Source of the DNA: BS750m-G57 sp964392945
Lineage (GTDB): Bacteria > Planctomycetota > Phycisphaerae > SM23-33
Assembly: GCA_964392945.1 (NCBI GenBank)
Contig: CAYMSH010000177.1
Coordinates: 1-12,312, forward strand
Reading direction: 5' to 3'
DNA length: 12,312 nt
A model generated the notes under the pieces. It did not search any database, had not been told where the DNA came from, and saw only the letters and a program-made list of their open reading frames with translations. Made by a program: the position numbers and the translations under genes. Below, one piece after another: positions 7,279-12,312 of the stretch; position 1 is the first letter of the stretch, and each line of letters begins with the position of its first letter.

Positions 7279-10200
7279 ATGCTCGACCCAAGAACCAGTC
7301 GTAGTAGTGGTCCTCTTCTTGAAACTCTTGAACCCCGGCTTCTCCTCAGCGGGTCTATTGTAGTTTCGGAGTTCATGGCCTCCAATGACACGACGCTTCA
7401 GGACGGCGACAACGAGTACTCCGATTGGATCGAGCTTTATAATCCTACCGATACTACCGTTGACCTGGCCGGGTGGAAGCTGGCCGACGATGAGAATGAT
7501 GCGACACCGTGGGTGTTTCCTGTCGGCGGGCCGCTGGACATCACTCTGGACCCGGGCGAGTACCTGCTGGTCTTCGCTTCGGGACAGGATGAACTGGACT
7601 ACCCGTATGACGACGGGACGTACTATCATACAGACTTCAAGTTGTCGATGAATGACGCCGGGCAGAACGAAGACGTCATGCTGTACGACGCCGGCGGGGC
7701 GTTCGTTCACGGATACGAAGACTACACCCAGCAGTTCACCGACGTTTCGTACGGCATCTACCTCGGCAGCGCGTGGTGGGAGACGCTTGTTGGCGAAAAT
7801 GTTCCGGTTTCGTATCTTGTGCCGACAGCCGGAGACGCTGGCGATATGCCCGAGCTTGGCGTGAGCGAAGGTTGGACCGCCGGGAGTTTCGACGATTCGA
7901 CCTGGACCGATGCGGTGATCTTCGGTACTGCGGAAATTGTAATCAGCGAAATCGACACTGGCGCGACGAACTTCGTAGAGATACAGAACGTGTCGTCAGG
8001 AGCCGTCGATACTACCGGATGGACGGTTCTGGTCAACGACGCCGTCGGCGGAGACATCAACAGTGTCGACAGCGACGCCTGGACGCTTCCGAGTTCGATG
8101 GCTTCCGGCGAGGTGCTGTATCGCACCGACGATGTCGGCGACAATTACTGGGGCGGCGACATACTCTGGGACGTCTCCGGTTCCGGATGGACCATGGTGA
8201 TCGACGACGCCGGCGAGGTCATGGACTTCGTAGTTTGGGGCTATACCGAAGCGCAGATCGATTCGCTGGACATCAGCTACGGCGGTTTCGCCAGCATTAC
8301 TATCGGAGACCAATGGAGCGGAGACGGTGCAGATCTCGTGGGCGGCGGCGACCCCCTGCCGGAGCAGGACGCCATCGAATTCAACTCCGTCTGGGACTAC
8401 GAGCATCCGCTTGACGCACAGGACCCGGCGGTTTCGGATCCGGATTTCCAGAGCACCTGGATGCTGCCGTCATACAGCCATGCCGGTATGTTTGACGATT
8501 CCGGACCGGGAATACTGGGCTACGGGGCGATTGTTTACGGCCCGATCCAGACGAACATAGGTACGCCGACGGGTTCTCNNNNNNNNNNNNNNNNNNNNNN
8601 NNNNNNNNNNNNNNNNNNNNGCACTTTCACTCTCGATGATCCTATGGCCCAGGCGGGCATTGAGATATTGAGCGACGACGGAGCCATTGTCTACATCGAC
8701 GGAGTGGAGGTCGTGCGGAACAACATCGATCCCGGAGCTCCCGATGCATACACCACTATGGCCCTTAGTCACACTTATCCCGACGGAACGAACGTCGAGG
8801 ACGAGACCAGGACGTTTGACATTATCGATCTTGACGCCGGTACGCACACGATCGCCGTTTCCGTTCACCAGGCCAATATCGGAAGCTCGGATGTAGGGCT
8901 TGATCTGCGCCTGTTCGGCCAGCCCCTGGCCGGCGGGGAACTGCTCCGTCGCACCGGACAGTCCGACAGCAACACCGCCGCGGACTTCGACCCCGACAAC
9001 GACGGAACCAAAGGCGTGCAGAATCCCGATATCATCTCGCCGTTCGGAATCGGCCTCGACACGATTACCGGCATAGGCTTCAGCGACGACCAGCAGCCTT
9101 ACGAGAGTATTATCGAGACCGATGTCGCTGCCGAGATGCAGGGAGTCAACGATTCGATCTGGACCCGCATCAAGTTCAACGTGTCCGAAGACATGTCGGC
9201 CTTGAGCGCCGTCACTCTGAGCATGAAGTACGACGACGGGTTCGTCGCATACCTTAACGGCGTCAAGGTCGCCGAGCGGAACGCGCCTGTCACTCTGGAC
9301 TGGGACTCCTCGGCCTCGGCGATGAACTCGAACGCACAGGCCGTAGTCTACGAAGAGATATCCATTCCCATCGAACTGTTTCTGGACGGTGAGAACCTCC
9401 TGGCGATACACGGCCTGAATGCGGCGGCCGACCCCGACGATTTCCTTATCCAGCCCAAGATAGTCGCAACCGGCGACGTATCCGTACCGCGACACTTTGC
9501 TGTGGCGACCCCTGAACTGGACAACACCGATGAGTGGTGGAACTACGTAGAGGACACCAATTTCGATCACGATCGCGGTTTCTACGACGCCCCGTTCGAT
9601 CTGGAGATAACGAGTGACACCGTCGGGGCCGAGATCTACTACACAACCAACGGAACCAGTCCTCTCAACGCCGACGGAACGTTGTACGCCGGCGCGACGC
9701 TGTATACCGCGCCGATTACGATCAGCACGACTGCGACAGTGCGTGCAGTGGCTACTAAAGCCACTTACGCGCCGACAAACGTAGACACCCACACTTACAT
9801 ATTCCTGAGCGACATAATCAACCAGCCGTTCAATCCCGCCGGCTTCCCGGGAGCCTGGGGCGGAACGACCGCTGACTACGAGATGGATACGGATGTCACG
9901 CAGGACCCGACGTACCAGGGCCAGATGCTGACGGCGCTGCAGTCGATTCCGACGATGTCGATCGTGATGGACACCGACGACATGTTCGGCGGCAGCGGTA
10001 TCTACACCAACACAGGCGGACGAGGCGTAGGCTGGGAGCGTGCGACATCGCTGGAGTATTTCGATCCCAACAGCACCGACGAGTTCCAGGTCGATGCCGG
10101 GCTGCGACTCTACGGCGGAGCCTTCCGCGGTATGGGGCTTACCAGGAAGAAATCCTTCCGCGTGTTGTTCAAGGGCATTTACGGACCGACGAAGCTGAAC

Positions 10201-12312
10201 TTCCCCCTGTTTGAAGAAGAGACCGCCGCGACGAGTTTTGACAATATCGTTCTTCGAGCCGGCGCCAATGACGGATGGAATAACTGGGGCAAGGCCAACA
10301 CCCAGTACATGATCGACGAGTACATGAGAGAGTTTCAACTGGCGTTGGATCAGCCCTCCGGACACGGCACTTTCGTGCACCTGTATATCAACGGGCTGTA
10401 CTGGGGACTCTACAACCCGATCGAACGTCCCGAAGCGTCGTTCAGCGCCACCTATTTCGGCGGGGAGAAGGAGGATTGGGATGCACTGAACTCCGGGGCT
10501 GCGACCGGAGAGGGCAACACAAACACCTGGAACGCCATGCTGGCCCAGGTTCGCTCCGGTCCGATCACTGACGCGGCATACCAGAAGATCCAGGGCAACA
10601 ATCCCGACGGAACGCGGAATCCGGCGTACGACGATATGCTCGATGTCGAAAACTACATCGCCTACATGTTCTCCAACATCTGGGGCGGCACCGGCGACTG
10701 GCCCGGGCACAACTGGTACGCTGCGGCCCAGCGACCGCCGGACGGCGACGGATGGAAGTTCTTCAACTGGGACGCAGAAGGCGCCATCGTCGTCTGGTCG
10801 AATGTCGGAGCAAACCGTACAGGCGTAAACAACAGCGCCGCCGAACCGTACGCGTGGCTTCGCGGAAACGCCGAATTCAACCTGCTGTTCGGCGACTTCG
10901 CCCACCAGTGGATGTTCAATGGCGGTCCGGCGACGTATAACGAATCCTACAACCGCTACTACGCTCTGACCAGCGAGATCGAGACGGCGGTTATCGCAGA
11001 ATCAGCCCGATGGGGCGACCAGAGCGGGACCCTGTATACCCAGGCCACCTGGCAGAATACTCGCAACGGCGTGCTGAATTCGTATATGCCGCAAAGACCG
11101 ACGAATGTTCTCAATCAACTCAAGAGCGCCGGTCTGTATCCAAATACCGAAGCGCCTGTCTTCCGGATCAGCGGTTCGTACCAGCACGGCGGCGAGGTGG
11201 CGTTCGGATCCCTGTTCAGCATGGTCCCAGGCAATGGTGATGTTTATTACACAACAGACGGAACAGATCCGCGCGAAACCGGCGGGGCCGTAAGCGCAAG
11301 CGGAACGCTGTATTCCGGCGGAAATATCGTGCTGACCGACACCACGCAGTTCCGCGCTCGCCGCTTGGACAACGGCCAGTGGAGCGCGCTGAATGACGGT
11401 ACGTACTACATCAATCCCGCCGACGAAGATCTGGTCATAACCGAAATAAACTACCATCCGCACCTGCCGACTAACGACGAACTTCTGAGCCAGCCGCCGG
11501 CGGATCCGGACTTCACGGCCGGCGACTTCGAGTTCATCGAACTCTACAACAAGGGCGCCGGAGCCATCGACGTGCTGGACGTTGAGTTCACCCAGGGCGT
11601 GGAGATCGTGATCCCCGCCGGCCAGACAGTATTGAATCCCGGCGATTACGGCGTACTCGTGGCGAACCTTGCAGCGTTCGAAGCCCGCTACGGAACCGGT
11701 GTCAATGTTCTAGGCGTATTCGGCGGATCGCTGGACAATTCCGGCGAATTCCTGAAGATCGAAAGCCCGGTCTACGATACGCTCCATGCGTTTGACTACA
11801 ACGATTCAGGATCATGGCCCAACCGCGCCGACGGCAAGGGAAGCACCATGGAGCTGATCGATCCGGCCAGCGATCCGGCGATCGGGTCCAACTGGCGATC
11901 CAGCAGCGAATACGGCGGGACCCCCGGCGTAACAGGGTCCGGGCCGAGATCGGACATCGTGATCAACGAAGTAGTGACTCACAGCGACGATCCGTTCACC
12001 GATGCGATCGAACTGTATAATACCACAGGCGCCCCGATCGACATCAGCGGTTGGTTCCTCAGCGACAGCAGCGATGACTACGCCAAGTTCGAGATTCCCG
12101 CCGGGACTATCCTTGGCGACGGCGAGTACGTCGTCTTCTACGAAGGACATTTCGTGGATCACGCTCTGGTCGTTGACTTCGCAACGGAGTTCGGCGGACC
12201 GGGCGAGAAGGATTTCGCGCTTAGCGGCTCTCACGGCGATGACGTCTGGCTCGTAGAGGCCGACAGTTCCGGCAATTTGCTTAGCTTCGCCGATCACGTT
12301 GATTTTGGCGGT
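7279..12312 (+). CDS. LEPR-XLL lamin-tail/CotH kinase domain surface protein (C-terminus beyond window)
   Basis: The frame is open from ATG 7279 to the right edge, 1678 codons, with 15 codons wholly or partly lost in the N run. Residues 15-25 are the planctomycete LEPR-XLL motif, LETLEPRLLLSG. Lamin-tail domains lie near 26-165 (VVSEFMASN, DWIELYNP), 219-370 (IVISEID, FVEIQN), 1384-1553 (VITEINYHP, FIELYN) and 1558 to the edge (IVINEVV, AIELYN). Sandwich modules carry SDDGAIVYIDG (465-475) and YDDGFVAYLNG (near 651). Chitobiase C-terminal-like domains are at 775-843 (IYYTTNGTSP) and 1305-1378 (VYYTTDGTDP). A CotH kinase domain spans about 888-1288, with KKSFRVLFKGIYGPTKL (957 on), VHLYINGLYWGLYNPIERP, D1140-W-P-G-H-N-W-Y and FFNWD1165. 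CotH proteins are atypical kinases, so activity here is inferred. GAGGAG lies 12 bases before the ATG, a long spacing. GTG or TTG codons at 7246 and 7249 are possible but poorer starts. Confidence 0.94.
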   Translation, partial: MLDPRTSRSSGPLLETLEPRLLLSGSIVVSEFMASNDTTLQDGDNEYSDWIELYNPTDTTVDLAGWKLADDENDATPWVFPVGGPLDITLDPGEYLLVFASGQDELDYPYDDGTYYHTDFKLSMNDAGQNEDVMLYDAGGAFVHGYEDYTQQFTDVSYGIYLGSAWWETLVGENVPVSYLVPTAGDAGDMPELGVSEGWTAGSFDDSTWTDAVIFGTAEIVISEIDTGATNFVEIQNVSSGAVDTTGWTVLVNDAVGGDINSVDSDAWTLPSSMASGEVLYRTDDVGDNYWGGDILWDVSGSGWTMVIDDAGEVMDFVVWGYTEAQIDSLDISYGGFASITIGDQWSGDGADLVGGGDPLPEQDAIEFNSVWDYEHPLDAQDPAVSDPDFQSTWMLPSYSHAGMFDDSGPGILGYGAIVYGPIQTNIGTPTGSXXXXXXXXXXXXXXXTFTLDDPMAQAGIEILSDDGAIVYIDGVEVVRNNIDPGAPDAYTTMALSHTYPDGTNVEDETRTFDIIDLDAGTHTIAVSVHQANIGSSDVGLDLRLFGQPLAGGELLRRTGQSDSNTAADFDPDNDGTKGVQNPDIISPFGIGLDTITGIGFSDDQQPYESIIETDVAAEMQGVNDSIWTRIKFNVSEDMSALSAVTLSMKYDDGFVAYLNGVKVAERNAPVTLDWDSSASAMNSNAQAVVYEEISIPIELFLDGENLLAIHGLNAAADPDDFLIQPKIVATGDVSVPRHFAVATPELDNTDEWWNYVEDTNFDHDRGFYDAPFDLEITSDTVGAEIYYTTNGTSPLNADGTLYAGATLYTAPITISTTATVRAVATKATYAPTNVDTHTYIFLSDIINQPFNPAGFPGAWGGTTADYEMDTDVTQDPTYQGQMLTALQSIPTMSIVMDTDDMFGGSGIYTNTGGRGVGWERATSLEYFDPNSTDEFQVDAGLRLYGGAFRGMGLTRKKSFRVLFKGIYGPTKLNFPLFEEETAATSFDNIVLRAGANDGWNNWGKANTQYMIDEYMREFQLALDQPSGHGTFVHLYINGLYWGLYNPIERPEASFSATYFGGEKEDWDALNSGAATGEGNTNTWNAMLAQVRSGPITDAAYQKIQGNNPDGTRNPAYDDMLDVENYIAYMFSNIWGGTGDWPGHNWYAAAQRPPDGDGWKFFNWDAEGAIVVWSNVGANRTGVNNSAAEPYAWLRGNAEFNLLFGDFAHQWMFNGGPATYNESYNRYYALTSEIETAVIAESARWGDQSGTLYTQATWQNTRNGVLNSYMPQRPTNVLNQLKSAGLYPNTEAPVFRISGSYQHGGEVAFGSLFSMVPGNGDVYYTTDGTDPRETGGAVSASGTLYSGGNIVLTDTTQFRARRLDNGQWSALNDGTYYINPADEDLVITEINYHPHLPTNDELLSQPPADPDFTAGDFEFIELYNKGAGAIDVLDVEFTQGVEIVIPAGQTVLNPGDYGVLVANLAAFEARYGTGVNVLGVFGGSLDNSGEFLKIESPVYDTLHAFDYNDSGSWPNRADGKGSTMELIDPASDPAIGSNWRSSSEYGGTPGVTGSGPRSDIVINEVVTHSDDPFTDAIELYNTTGAPIDISGWFLSDSSDDYAKFEIPAGTILGDGEYVVFYEGHFVDHALVVDFATEFGGPGEKDFALSGSHGDDVWLVEADSSGNLLSFADHVDFGG
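8579..8620. other. Assembly gap (42 N) inside the CotH/lamin-tail gene
   Basis: A run of 42 undetermined bases. The reading frames on both sides are in register if the length is right, since 42 is 14 codons. The flanking residues (TNIGTPTGS before, TFTLDDP after) fit one sandwich module in which related proteins usually carry a short TTYFRK-like strand at this point. The gene is therefore probably intact, but the length of an N run may be only an estimate. Confidence 0.99.

Noticed and set aside
7220..7366. Upstream open frame overlapping the CotH gene start (begins MFFCTPVVS)
   Set aside because: GGTGAGG precedes its ATG, so translation is possible, but it overlaps the LEPR-XLL coding region in another frame and its product is low-complexity. 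The main start is better supported by family architecture.
6972..7391. Minus-strand open frame of 139 codons across the CotH gene start
   Set aside because: Antisense to the N-terminal coding region and promoter, Ser/Arg-rich, and with no recognisable motif.
8470..10905. Long open frame on the minus strand opposite the CotH/lamin-tail gene
   Set aside because: It lies wholly antisense to a frame with clear domains, runs through the N gap, is dominated by Val, Gly and Arg, and has no recognisable domain or ribosome binding site. Long antisense frames are expected opposite GC-rich genes with biased third positions.
1..12312. CRISPR array, insertion sequence, tRNA or rRNA
   Set aside because: No regularly spaced direct repeats, no terminal inverted repeats flanking a transposase, and no tRNA- or rRNA-like segment were recognised on either strand. 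The repetitive feel comes from beta-strand repeats at the protein level.

Overview
The window looks like part of a planctomycete genome, probably from the Phycisphaerae or Sedimentisphaerales side. The evidence is a LEPR-XLL type N-terminal motif (LETLEPRLLLSG), lamin-tail domains combined with a CotH kinase domain, and a giant secreted protein mixing autotransporter-type beta-strand repeats with LamG modules. All of these are typical of giant planctomycete surface proteins. The phylum call rests on protein style, because there is no rRNA or other marker here. A 42-base run of N shows that this is a draft scaffold.

The window holds two very large, divergently transcribed coding regions, and each runs off one end. 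On the minus strand one gene starts at 6298 and stays open to base 2, at least 2099 codons. It has a Sec signal peptide, two N-terminal W-G/N-W heads, autotransporter-associated beta-strand repeats, a PA14-like sandwich, two LamG sandwiches and the start of a further sandwich at the left edge. On the plus strand the other gene starts at 7279 and stays open to 12312, 1678 codons including the gap. It carries the LEPR-XLL motif, four lamin-tail domains, two DDG/YDDG sandwich modules, two chitobiase-C-terminal-like domains and a complete CotH kinase domain. Many shorter open frames lie opposite or inside these two genes. They have no recognisable content and are treated as shadows.

The 980 bases between the two starts are visibly richer in A and T than the genes. 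They contain a good sigma70-like promoter for each gene, a hairpin at the predicted 5' end of the minus-strand transcript, poly-G/C tracts in its leader, several inverted repeats and a weak terminator-like structure. No convincing gene lies in this region.

Both proteins are predicted to work outside the cytoplasm. The minus-strand protein looks like a repetitive beta-helical stalk displaying carbohydrate-binding-like sandwiches. The plus-strand protein looks like a multi-domain surface protein with a possible atypical kinase. The shared upstream region allows co-regulation, but nothing in the sequence proves they act together. The most notable internal structures are a roughly 57-residue module that follows each of three sandwich domains in the minus-strand protein, and a nested domain insertion in the plus-strand protein.
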